Origin: Sediminibacterium sp. Gen4 | Lineage (GTDB): Bacteria; Bacteroidota; Bacteroidia; Chitinophagales; Chitinophagaceae | Direction of reading: 5' to 3' | Length of the DNA stretch: 48,732 bases | NCBI GenBank assembly: GCA_013391385.1 | Contig: JACBFI010000027.1 | Location: 1-48,732, forward strand | In this document: positions 28,501 to 34,754 of the stretch, in pieces | Layout of the letters: the number at the start of each line of letters is the position of its first letter | Numbering within the stretch: position 1 is the stretch's first letter | Made by a program: the position numbers and the translations under genes | Notes under the pieces: generated by a model | The model's database searches: none | The model's input: the letters and a program-made list of their open reading frames with translations, nothing else | Told to the model about the DNA's origin: nothing

Positions 28501-28569
28501 CGCGAATAGGGTAAATACGCAAGCGAGTAAACCCACTAGTGCGGGCCTGACAAGCTTCGAAAGATTCAT
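25507..28569 (-). CDS. susC: SusC/RagA-family TonB-dependent outer-membrane transporter
   Basis: A 1020-residue protein. The signal peptide ends at AQAQ (about residue 26). A carboxypeptidase-regulatory-like domain follows (about 30-110, TVTGKVTDSKDGSPLAGASV), then the TonB-box region with VVVVGYGTRKSKDVTGSV and a plug domain (about 115-250, LLQGRTAGVLV and LYVIDGVPL). The remaining 750 residues form the 22-strand barrel, ending in VGLNVGF. This is the standard SusC layout: active import of oligosaccharides or similar nutrients across the outer membrane, driven by TonB. The partner susD follows at once. The LacI-type gene is divergent and likely controls it. Confidence 0.95.
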   Translation of the reverse strand: MNLSKLVRPALVGLLACVFTLFAQAQTKTVTGKVTDSKDGSPLAGASVLVKGSTTGAQTGADGTFKITVPSSARALTVSYAGYASADVNISASNTANVSLTASADALADVVVVGYGTRKSKDVTGSVSRVTEKDFNKGQIASPEQLLQGRTAGVLVTPSTGEPGAAATINIRGTGSISGAQEPLYVIDGVPLIQGGTLGTNGSGVEGGTTAKNPLIFLNPTDIESITVLKDASAAAIYGSRGANGVILITTKQGKGGKGGVFSYGANTTIAQTARRYDLMNAQDFLLAAKRANIDGGASPDAAAAAVVGIDRGANTDWQDVIFRTAISQNHNLSWSMSNKGTSVRLSGSYDNQEGIIKNTGLERLTGRANISQKLFNDKVRLEANMTMSRTENSYAPLSNNAGYQGSLLGAALQFNPTNPIYNNDGTFYQPGDQRNPAQMLAYFTDTDFNNRFLGNFSASYQITKALSYKVVLGLDNSKAERTSFADPRLGSNAYGGTINVFGRDYGNGIQGNGRTTKQNLETKSTLVEHYLTYDKTFNDKHAINAIAGYSYQSFENRYKASFGWGTKTPVVGPNDVFVKDYNAFNNYANFVPGYDRNELQSVFGRLNYTYNDKYFLTVTVRSDGSSKFGANNRYATFPAFAFKWRALEESFMQNIFGGFLSDLSFRVNYGKLGSQDNLGSYAALNLQQTFDVGSGPVTRFIQQGNPDLKWEEVATTGVGVDFTTKDRRLSVTLDYYNNKRKNMLFFAPTPGGFAPTANWWINLDGEVINKGWEASVNYRAIQGKKFSWDISYNMTTVNNNIKGLPTPINTGAVSGQGLTGAFAQTLTNGSSIFTWSMPVFNGFDGNGNARYGNGASNQLVGSALPTFFAGLTNNFSYGRWNLSVFLNAITGFHVYNNTANALFLKGSLRNARNVTYDIGNGPENPFNPGSVSTRFLEKGDFIRLANVNLSYAFNLKKTSLFKSMSVFASGQNLALITGYSGIDPEVNVDKNINGIPSRGFDYTQYPRPRIITVGLNVGF

Positions 28570-28596
28570 AAATGGCAGTTTATTGGTTATTAAGCG

Positions 28597-28629
28597 TGTA
28601 CAAAGTACACATTTTTTTCAGAAACAAAA
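28597..28629 (-). promoter_or_regulatory. susC promoter with overlapping palindrome (candidate operator)
   Basis: On the minus strand TTTTG (28625-28629) lies 16 bases from TACTTTG (28602-28608), a good -33/-7 pair although the -7 box has one base fewer than TAnnTTTG. The -7 box sits in the centre of a perfect palindrome, GTGTAC-TTT-GTACAC, at 28597-28611. A protein bound there would block RNA polymerase. The LacI-type regulator encoded divergently is the obvious candidate, though the centre lacks the CG step typical of LacI operators. Confidence 0.55.
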
Positions 28630-28857
28630 TATTTTCTTAAAATTTTGTGAATCTGAACCCATGTGTAAAACATACTCGCTGAGGAAGACCACATTCTCCA
28701 CCAAAAAGATGCACAATTCAAGGATTTTAAGGCTTTCAAAAGATTAGATTTTGAATTAAATAGCAGATAATCAGTGTTTTAGAGATAATAAAAAGAATTT
28801 CCGCAAAGGTTTGCTGTGGAAATTTTCTTTATTTTTCCTTTACAAATCACCGACTGC

Positions 28858-29844
28858 ATGACAAATACCACGCTCAAAAAGATATCTGAAATACTCGGCA
28901 TCAGCGTTTCTACAGTTTCCCGCGCATTAAAACACCATCCTGATATCTCTGTGAAGACCCGCGAAAAAGTGATTGAACTGGCACGCACCCTTGATTATGA
29001 ACCCAATGCCAACGCTGTTCAACTAAGGACTAAGAACAGCAAACTCTTAGGGCTCATGGTTCCTACCATTTCCAACTATTTCTATGAAACATTTATTGCT
29101 GCGGTAGAAGAAGACGCCAGAAAAAATGGTTATGCGGTTATGATCCTGCAATCAGGAAACGATCCCTTGATTGAATCAGAAAACTTGAAATTATTCCGAC
29201 AAAATCGTGTGTCGGGCGTATTTGTTTGTTTGAGTTCAAACACCAAAGACTTGAGCAGTTTTGAAAAAATGTTTGATCTCGAAATACCTGTTGTATTTTT
29301 TGATAATGTCCCACAGGAATCAGGCGTACACAAGATTTGTCTGGCTGATGAAAAAAGTGCCCAACTGGCTGCTGAATTGATCTTGCAACATCCTTATCAA
29401 TCTATATTGGCCATTTTTGGTAATCCTGCATTATCCATCACAAAAAAAAGAGAAGCTGCGTTGAAAAATGCTTTTCAAGCACATCCGCATATCTCTTTAC
29501 TGATAGAACATGCCAACAGTTCCGAAGAAGCAAAACTTGTTTGTCATGAGATGCTGAATAAACATCTTCCCGATATCATTTTCTGTATGAGTGATGAAGT
29601 ATTGATTGGTGTATTAAAAACCATTCAGGAGAAAGGTCTTCGCTATCCTGATAATATTGCTTTACTCACCATTAGTAATGGTACGATACCCAGACTTTTC
29701 CATCCTCAAATCACATATATCGAAACAAGTGGTGAAAAACTGGGCAAAGCTGCTTTTGCGCATATGCTCAATTGTATGCAAACTAAGATTGAGCCCACTG
29801 AGCTATTGGTAGATGCTGTGCTTTTCAATGGTGGATCGCTTTGA
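28858..29844 (+). CDS. LacI-family transcriptional regulator
   Basis: A 328-residue regulator. The N-terminal HTH reads TLKKISEILGISVSTVSRAL (residues about 4-23) with the hinge region following (YEPNANAVQLRTKNSKLLG). A periplasmic-binding-protein-like effector domain covers about 60-328. The frame is open to 28816, but the ATG at 28858 places the HTH at the normal distance, so that start is chosen. LacI-type proteins in Bacteroidota commonly control neighbouring sugar-uptake operons, and here the gene is divergent from susC with a 288-base gap. A weak promoter, TTTG (28810-28813) and TATTTTTC (28830-28837), precedes it. The effector sugar is unknown. Confidence 0.9.
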   Translation: MTNTTLKKISEILGISVSTVSRALKHHPDISVKTREKVIELARTLDYEPNANAVQLRTKNSKLLGLMVPTISNYFYETFIAAVEEDARKNGYAVMILQSGNDPLIESENLKLFRQNRVSGVFVCLSSNTKDLSSFEKMFDLEIPVVFFDNVPQESGVHKICLADEKSAQLAAELILQHPYQSILAIFGNPALSITKKREAALKNAFQAHPHISLLIEHANSSEEAKLVCHEMLNKHLPDIIFCMSDEVLIGVLKTIQEKGLRYPDNIALLTISNGTIPRLFHPQITYIETSGEKLGKAAFAHMLNCMQTKIEPTELLVDAVLFNGGSL

Positions 29845-29858
29845 AAATTAGGAATATC

Positions 29859-29921
29859 GAATAATGAATATCGAATGATGAAATGTTGCTTACATACTTC
29901 ATCATTCGATATTCATTATTC
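29859..29921. repeat. Perfect 24-bp inverted repeat between convergent genes
   Basis: Arms at 29859-29882 and 29898-29921 pair perfectly around a 15-base loop. The arms contain the recurring words GAATAATGAATATCG and GAATGATGAA. The element fills the gap between the LacI stop (29844) and the purine nucleoside phosphorylase stop (29923), so it probably acts as a bidirectional transcript end. Confidence 0.85.
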
Positions 29922-29922
29922 A

Positions 29923-30747
29923 TTATTGCAAAGCCTTTATCGCTTCTGCAAAAATTTCACTGAGACCGGCATCTGCTCTGCCAGCTACTTCGATGATCTC
30001 AGCAATATTTACGGGTTGTAAATGATCCGGGTCACACTCATCTGTAATCACACTCACTGCCGCACATCGTAAACCGATATGATTTGCAACAATTACTTCC
30101 GGAACGGTACTCATCCCTACCATATCTGCGCCTGCTGCTCTTAGGTATCGATATTCTGCCCTTGTCTCCAGATTTGGTCCTTGTACTGACACATACACAC
30201 CATGCAACAATTCTTTTTGTGAAGCATGTGCTGCTTTGATCAGCTGTTGACCCATTGCTTCATCATATGGTTTACACATGTCTACAAAGCGATTGCCAAA
30301 TGCGGGATCATTCAACCCTCTCAACGGATTTTCGGGTAATAAATTGATATGATCATTGATCAATACCATATCTCCTTTTTTAAACAAAGGATTCATTCCT
30401 CCCGCTGCATTACTCAATAATAAAAACTGAACACCCAATGCTTTCATTACTCTTATGGGAAAAGTAATTTGTTGCATGCTATAGCCTTCATAATAATGAA
30501 AGCGTCCTTGCATGGCCATGATTTTTTTCCCTTGTACAGTGCCATAGATCAATTGGCCTTTATGAAACTCTACCGTAGCTACCGGAAAATGAGGTATTTC
30601 ATGATAGGGGATGGCATGAATAATATCAATGTGTTGTACAAAAGAACCCAATCCGGTTCCCAGTACTACTGCTACTTCCGGACTCTTAAACCCTCTTGCT
30701 TTTAAAAAAGAGGTGCATTCTTCGATCTTTTGCAACATATTCTCCAT
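29923..30747 (-). CDS. Purine nucleoside phosphorylase (trimeric, PNP-I type)
   Basis: A 274-residue protein from the ATG at 30747 (30738 also possible; the frame runs to 30795, but that part covers the upstream palindrome). Family marks are VLGTGLGSFVQHI near the N-terminus, the phosphate region GRFHYYEGYS, SNAAGGMNP, and QGPNLETRAEYRYLRAAGADMVGMSTVPE (seen as QGPNLETRAEY and ADMVGMSTVPE). The base-contact region reads VITDECDPD, with Asp where mammalian enzymes have Asn. It cleaves purine nucleosides with phosphate to base and ribose-1-phosphate. It is divergent from the arsenosugar genes, where removal of adenine from an arsenic-bearing adenosine is a needed step, so a pathway role is possible besides purine salvage. 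Confidence 0.88.
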   Translation of the reverse strand: MENMLQKIEECTSFLKARGFKSPEVAVVLGTGLGSFVQHIDIIHAIPYHEIPHFPVATVEFHKGQLIYGTVQGKKIMAMQGRFHYYEGYSMQQITFPIRVMKALGVQFLLLSNAAGGMNPLFKKGDMVLINDHINLLPENPLRGLNDPAFGNRFVDMCKPYDEAMGQQLIKAAHASQKELLHGVYVSVQGPNLETRAEYRYLRAAGADMVGMSTVPEVIVANHIGLRCAAVSVITDECDPDHLQPVNIAEIIEVAGRADAGLSEIFAEAIKALQ

Positions 30748-30788
30748 AATAAAGAGTAATTTTTCAACGTGTAAATTAAAACTATCTG

Positions 30789-30801
30789 CGTTCAATGAAC
30801 G
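30789..30801. promoter_or_regulatory. Candidate operator: short perfect palindrome in divergent gap
   Basis: CGTTCA-A-TGAACG, a perfect 13-base palindrome, sits in the 64-base gap between the phosphorylase gene (start 30747) and the DUF547 gene (start 30812). A dimeric repressor bound there could control both directions. TGAA/TTCA half-sites are also used by ArsR/SmtB-type metal sensors, but no such regulator gene is in the window. Confidence 0.35.
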
Positions 30802-30811
30802 TATTTATTGT

Positions 30812-31600
30812 ATGCAAAGATTGTTCCATTTTGTCATAAGTGTATTACTGCTACCCGGAACCGTTATGATTGCACAAGCTCAAGAAATTCAGTCACCAGA
30901 AGAAAATCAGTTCACCAAAATATCTCAGCAAATATTACTCAGTGCTAAACGAAGAGAACCTGCTGATTCACTGGTTCAATTTCTACAGCAGATTTCTTCG
31001 GATGATCTCTATCAAGAATTGAATAATGATACCAAAAAGAAAACTTTTTGGCTGAATATTTACAACGCTTTTACCCAATTGGCTCTTGCTCAAAATCCGG
31101 ATCAGTACAAAAAACGCGGACAATTCTTCGGTCAAAAAAATATTGTCATTGCCGGAGAGCGACTCAGTCTTGATCGTATAGAACATGGATTATTACGTCG
31201 ATCTAAAACAAAATGGAGTATGGGATATATCAATCGTTTATTCCCTTCTTCGTTTGAACGGAAACATCGTGTGGATACCGTAGATTACCGAATTCATTTC
31301 GCCCTGAATTGTGGAGCGAAGAGTTGTCCACCCATTGCTTTTTATCGTGCAGAACAACTGGATAAGCAATTAGATCTGGCTACCCGTGTTTATCTAAGAA
31401 ACGAAGCAGTATACGATACTATCAAAAACGAAATCGCGCTACCTGCTATTATGGGATGGTTTCGTGGTGATTTTGGCGGTAAAAGAAAAATGACAGAACT
31501 ATTAAGAAAGATCAGCGTTATTCCGAATGACACTAATCCTTCCATCAAATTCAAAAAATACGATTGGAATCTTTATTTAGATAATTACAAAACCGACTAA
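30812..31600 (+). CDS. DUF547 protein, secreted, arsenosugar-cluster associated
   Basis: A 262-residue protein with a signal peptide (MQRLFHFVISVLLLPGTVMI, ending near AQAQ). The body is the DUF547 family: FWLNIYNAFTQLAL, a central ISLDxIEH-like stretch (RLSLDRIEHGLLR), HFALNCGAKSCPPI and a C-terminal IMGWFRGDFGGK. The biochemical role of DUF547 is unknown; the conserved Cys pair in NCGAKSCPP may matter. The ATG at 30812 is chosen because it begins the signal peptide; the longer open frame upstream lies over the divergent phosphorylase gene. First gene of the plus-strand arsenosugar operon; its stop is directly followed by the likely true start region of the peroxidase-like gene. Confidence 0.78.
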   Translation: MQRLFHFVISVLLLPGTVMIAQAQEIQSPEENQFTKISQQILLSAKRREPADSLVQFLQQISSDDLYQELNNDTKKKTFWLNIYNAFTQLALAQNPDQYKKRGQFFGQKNIVIAGERLSLDRIEHGLLRRSKTKWSMGYINRLFPSSFERKHRVDTVDYRIHFALNCGAKSCPPIAFYRAEQLDKQLDLATRVYLRNEAVYDTIKNEIALPAIMGWFRGDFGGKRKMTELLRKISVIPNDTNPSIKFKKYDWNLYLDNYKTD

Positions 31601-31601
31601 C

Positions 31602-31937
31602 ATAGCGAATCATTATTACAACGCAGAAGACCTGGGAAAATTTGGTGCTGTAGGCGAGTACCAAAAAGAAATGGCTGATAAATTCTTTGCTTGGTATGGT
31701 GAAGTATTCAAAGACAGTGCGCTGAGTGCGCGTGAAAAATCATTGATTGCATTAGCGGTTGCACATGCCGTTCAATGTCCCTATTGCATTGACGCTTACA
31801 GTAGTGATGCCTATGAAAAAGGATGGAGTGAGTCTCAAATGATGGAAGCTGTTCATGTGGCATCTGCCATTAAGGGGGGTGCTGCCTTGGTGCATGGCGT
31901 TCAAATGATGAACAAAGTGAAATCCATTGCCATGTAA
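31602..31937 (+). CDS. Arsenosugar-associated peroxidase-like protein (AhpD/CMD fold), non-canonical start
   Basis: The first ATG is at 31671 and gives 88 residues with CPYC (redox CxxC of AhpD-like proteins) and family phrases FFAWYGEVF, AREKSLIALAVAHAVQ and KGGAALVHGVQMMNKV. The frame upstream keeps reading like the family N-terminus (NHYYNAEDLGKFGAVGEYQKE) back to 31602, where the codon is ATA; no ATG, GTG or TTG exists in that stretch. I therefore place the probable original start at 31602 (111 residues), one base change from ATG and 1 base after the DUF547 stop. Translation may now use ATA, CTG at 31632 or the ATG at 31671. Family members accompany arsM and arsS; their chemistry is unproven. 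Confidence 0.7.
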   Translation: MANHYYNAEDLGKFGAVGEYQKEMADKFFAWYGEVFKDSALSAREKSLIALAVAHAVQCPYCIDAYSSDAYEKGWSESQMMEAVHVASAIKGGAALVHGVQMMNKVKSIAM

Positions 31938-31968
31938 ATATGTTATTTGAGTTTATTAAAAACACTTC

Positions 31969-33009
31969 ATGAAATCACTGAAAGCATTACAACATGCATT
32001 AGCTGATGCGGGACATCAGATTGATATACTAGAGCATGAAAAAGACCTGCCATTATTCACCGGTAAAATGAAACAAGCAGGACTACTGCCATTACTCCCT
32101 ACACAACCTGAAATTTTTCAGGTGAACGTGGGTAAAATGTGTAACCAAGTATGCAAACATTGTCATGTTGATGCAGGTCCCGACAGAAAAGAAATAATGA
32201 CCAAAACAACCATGCAGCTTTGTCTGGATGTGTTAGCCAATAATCCTTCTTTTAAAACTGTAGACCTAACCGGCGGCGCTCCGGAAATGAATCCGGATTT
32301 CAGGTGGTTTGTATCGGAGATCAAAAAACTCAAAAGGCATATTATTGTGCGCTGTAACCTCACCATCATTCTGGCGAATAAAAAATACCATGATCTGCCT
32401 GATTTTTTTAAACAGCATGAAATAGAAGTGGTTTCTTCTCTTCCTTTTTATACCCAGGACAGAACAGACAGGCAAAGAGGCAATGGTGTTTTTGAAGATT
32501 CGATCAAGGCATTACAAATGTTGAATGCAGTTGGGTATGGAATGGAAGGAACAGGATTATTGTTGAATCTTGTATACAACCCTGCAGGTGCATTTCTTCC
32601 TCCTTCACAAATAGCATTAGAGAAAGAATATAAAGACGCTTTACTGGAGCGATACAACATCCAATTCAATCAACTGTATGTGATCACCAATATGCCCATC
32701 AGTCGTTATCTCGATTATCTACTGGTGAGTGGTAATTATAGCAGCTATATGGAAAAACTCATTCAGGCTTTTAATCCGGTAGCTGCTGCCAATGTGATGT
32801 GTAGAAATACCATTTCTGTGGGATGGGATGGCTATTTGTATGATTGCGATTTTAATCAAATGTTGGATTTGAAAATTGGATGTTCCGGTTCTGATCATTT
32901 ATCGAATTATTCATCATCTGCCATCAGTGAACGCGAAATCATTCTCAATCAACATTGTTATGGTTGCACTGCCGGATCAGGATCTAGTTGTGGTGGGGCT
33001 GTTGCATAA
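31969..33009 (+). CDS. arsS: Arsenosugar biosynthesis radical SAM enzyme ArsS
   Basis: A 346-residue radical SAM protein. Cys58, Cys62 and Cys65 (KMCNQVCKHCHVDAGPDR) bind the 4Fe-4S cluster; the DLTGGAPEMNP stretch is the GGE-like SAM site. The C-terminal SPASM-like end reads HCYGCTAGSGSSCGGA, where some relatives carry selenocysteine; here all positions are ordinary Cys. ArsS adds a 5'-deoxyadenosyl group from SAM to dimethylarsinous acid to give dimethylarsinoyl-deoxyadenosine, precursor of arsenosugars. It lies 31 bases after the peroxidase-like gene and just before the glycosyltransferase, in one operon. Confident call from motifs and neighbours. Confidence 0.92.
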   Translation: MKSLKALQHALADAGHQIDILEHEKDLPLFTGKMKQAGLLPLLPTQPEIFQVNVGKMCNQVCKHCHVDAGPDRKEIMTKTTMQLCLDVLANNPSFKTVDLTGGAPEMNPDFRWFVSEIKKLKRHIIVRCNLTIILANKKYHDLPDFFKQHEIEVVSSLPFYTQDRTDRQRGNGVFEDSIKALQMLNAVGYGMEGTGLLLNLVYNPAGAFLPPSQIALEKEYKDALLERYNIQFNQLYVITNMPISRYLDYLLVSGNYSSYMEKLIQAFNPVAAANVMCRNTISVGWDGYLYDCDFNQMLDLKIGCSGSDHLSNYSSSAISEREIILNQHCYGCTAGSGSSCGGAVA

Positions 33010-33020
33010 ATTATACACCC

Positions 33021-33617
33021 TTGAAACAAGCATTGATCATTTTTGCTAGGAATCCGGTTCGTGGAAAGGTTAAAACCCGTTTGGCTGCTACGATGGGTGA
33101 TAACAAAGCCTTGTCCATTTATCAATCATTATTGGAACATACAGTTCAGATCACCCAACAGCTCCCTTGTGATCGTTATGTTTTTTATGCAGATGGTATT
33201 TCAAAGAATGATGTTTGGCCAGATCATCTATACTTGAAAAAAAATCAGGAAGGCAATGACCTAGGTCAACGCATGCTTCATGCTTTTGATACACTGTTTC
33301 AACTGGGATACCAAAAAATCATCATCATTGGTACAGACTGTTTTGAACTTTCTTCTTCTATCTTACTGGATGCATTCACTGCATTGGATGAAAAGGAAGT
33401 AGTAATCGGCCCTTCGGAAGATGGTGGATACTATTTACTGGGTATGCGACAATTTTTTCCGTTTCTGTTTCAAGAGAAAGCATGGAGTACAGACAGCGTA
33501 TGTAGCAGTACTATTCAACAATTAGAAATACAGAAGATCAGTTATGATCTACTTCCTATACTCAATGATATTGATACGGAAGATGACTGGAAACAATACT
33601 TACATCAACAATCATAA
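33021..33617 (+). CDS. DUF2064 / GT-A glycosyltransferase of arsenosugar clusters (TIGR04282-type)
   Basis: A 198-residue protein of the group once called rSAM/selenodomain-associated transferase 1. The N-terminal nucleotide-sugar motif is FARNPVRGKVKTRLA; the middle has IIGTDCFELS and the conserved DGGYYLLGM. I chose the TTG at 33021, which puts MKQALIIFARNP at the N-terminus as in relatives; a GTG at 32988 would overlap arsS by 22 bases and add an unlike leader. There is no ATG. Thought to transfer or activate the sugar (glyceryl-type or hexose) part during arsenosugar formation, but not biochemically settled. arsM follows 10 bases later. Confidence 0.82.
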   Translation: MKQALIIFARNPVRGKVKTRLAATMGDNKALSIYQSLLEHTVQITQQLPCDRYVFYADGISKNDVWPDHLYLKKNQEGNDLGQRMLHAFDTLFQLGYQKIIIIGTDCFELSSSILLDAFTALDEKEVVIGPSEDGGYYLLGMRQFFPFLFQEKAWSTDSVCSSTIQQLEIQKISYDLLPILNDIDTEDDWKQYLHQQS

Positions 33618-33627
33618 AAATCAATAC

Positions 33628-34599
33628 ATGTCAAATTATCTGGAAACTGCACACAGTGTTTACAAAGAAGCTGCTGAAAATCCGCAGAAAGGATTATGCT
33701 GTACCACTACTCCGGTATGGCAATTACCCGGACTCTCTATTCCACAAAAAATGTTGGAAATGAATTATGGTTGTGGCAGTACCGTAAATGCGAGAGACCT
33801 AGTGAATCAACCTAATGTTTTGTATGTGGGTATTGGTGGAGGAATGGAATTGCTTCAGTTCTCTTATTTCAGTAGAAAAAATAAAGCAGTCATAGGAGTA
33901 GATGTGGTAGATGAAATGATCACGGTATGTCAGGAGAATCTGATAGAAGCAGAAAAACAAAATCCATGGTTCAGGAAAGAATTTATTGATATCAGAAAGG
34001 GAAGTGCCCTTTCCTTACCCATTGATGACAATAGCATTGATGTTGCGGCACAAAATTGTCTCTTCAACATATTTGAAGAAGCAGATTTGAAATTAGCCTT
34101 GAAAGAAATGTATCGGGTACTTAAGCCCAGAGGCAGACTGGTATTAAGTGATCCTACTTGTGAGCAAGTAATGCCCGAAAGCTTAAAACAAGATGCACGA
34201 TTAAGAGCCTTGTGTTTAAGTGGTGCTTTGCCGCTTCAGCAATACATTGAAATGATCACTGCTATTGGATTTGGAACAGTGGAAATTAGAGCTAAACGAC
34301 CTTATAGAATATTAGACCCTGAAAATTATGACACTGATACGCTACTCTATATTGAGAGTGTAGAAGTTTGTGCCATTAAAGATCCTATGCCGGCAGATGG
34401 ACCTTGCGTATTCACGGGTAAGACGGCTATTTATTATGGCAAGGATGAATATTTTGATGACGAAAAGGGGCATGTATTATTACCCAACCAACCACTGGCT
34501 GTATGTGATAAAACAGCGAATGCATTGCGTACATTAGGAAGGAACGATATTTTTATCAGTCCCTCTACTTTCTTTTATGATGGTGGCGGATGTTGCTAA
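33628..34599 (+). CDS. arsM: Arsenite methyltransferase ArsM of arsenosugar type
   Basis: A 323-residue SAM-dependent methyltransferase. The start at 33628 gives MSNYLETAHSVY as in relatives; the longer open frame overlaps the preceding gene. Arsenic-binding Cys residues are visible: Cys24-Cys25 (GLCCTTTPVW), a Cys in NYGCGSTV, one in AAQNCLFNIFEEA, and the terminal GGGCC. The SAM fold begins with LYVGIGGGMELLQFS (about residues 64-78) and IGVDVVDEMI. It would methylate As(III) to dimethylarsenite, the substrate of ArsS encoded upstream. The long C-terminal part (about residues 215-323) is typical of the arsenosugar subgroup. Last gene of the operon, followed at once by a terminator. Confidence 0.9.
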   Translation: MSNYLETAHSVYKEAAENPQKGLCCTTTPVWQLPGLSIPQKMLEMNYGCGSTVNARDLVNQPNVLYVGIGGGMELLQFSYFSRKNKAVIGVDVVDEMITVCQENLIEAEKQNPWFRKEFIDIRKGSALSLPIDDNSIDVAAQNCLFNIFEEADLKLALKEMYRVLKPRGRLVLSDPTCEQVMPESLKQDARLRALCLSGALPLQQYIEMITAIGFGTVEIRAKRPYRILDPENYDTDTLLYIESVEVCAIKDPMPADGPCVFTGKTAIYYGKDEYFDDEKGHVLLPNQPLAVCDKTANALRTLGRNDIFISPSTFFYDGGGCC

Positions 34600-34612
34600 T
34601 ATCAAAATCACA

Positions 34613-34650
34613 AAAGAGACTGTATCAAAAGCTTGATATAGTCTCTTTTT
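34613..34650 (+). terminator. Rho-independent terminator after arsM
   Basis: A 17-bp stem (34613-34629 with 34634-34650, one G-T pair) and a 4-base loop, ending in TTTTT. It lies 13 bases after the arsM stop. Its core GAGACTGTATCA resembles the susD terminator core GAGGCTGTATC. It can also serve the convergent VOC gene. The rest of the gap to 34754 shows nothing recognisable. Confidence 0.85.
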
Positions 34651-34754
34651 ATTCAAACGAATCTCAGGTTCTGATTTTGTTTCTAAGACAGTTTCTTGCT
34701 TTTGCCATGAACTATTAGCCATGACCAATAAGCCCTAAAAGAATCTCAAAGTAC

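Noticed and set aside
27890-28747. Plus-strand open frames opposite susC
   Set aside because: Shadows of the susC frame; susC has complete domains on the minus strand.
30629-30811. Long N-terminal extension of the DUF547 protein
   Set aside because: It overlaps the divergent phosphorylase gene, while a clear signal peptide starts at 30812.
31969-33009. Selenocysteine in ArsS
   Set aside because: Some relatives carry it, but all relevant codons here are ordinary Cys codons and no in-frame TGA is present.
32988-33020. GTG start for the DUF2064 glycosyltransferase
   Set aside because: It would overlap arsS and add a leader unlike the family; the TTG at 33021 gives the normal N-terminus.
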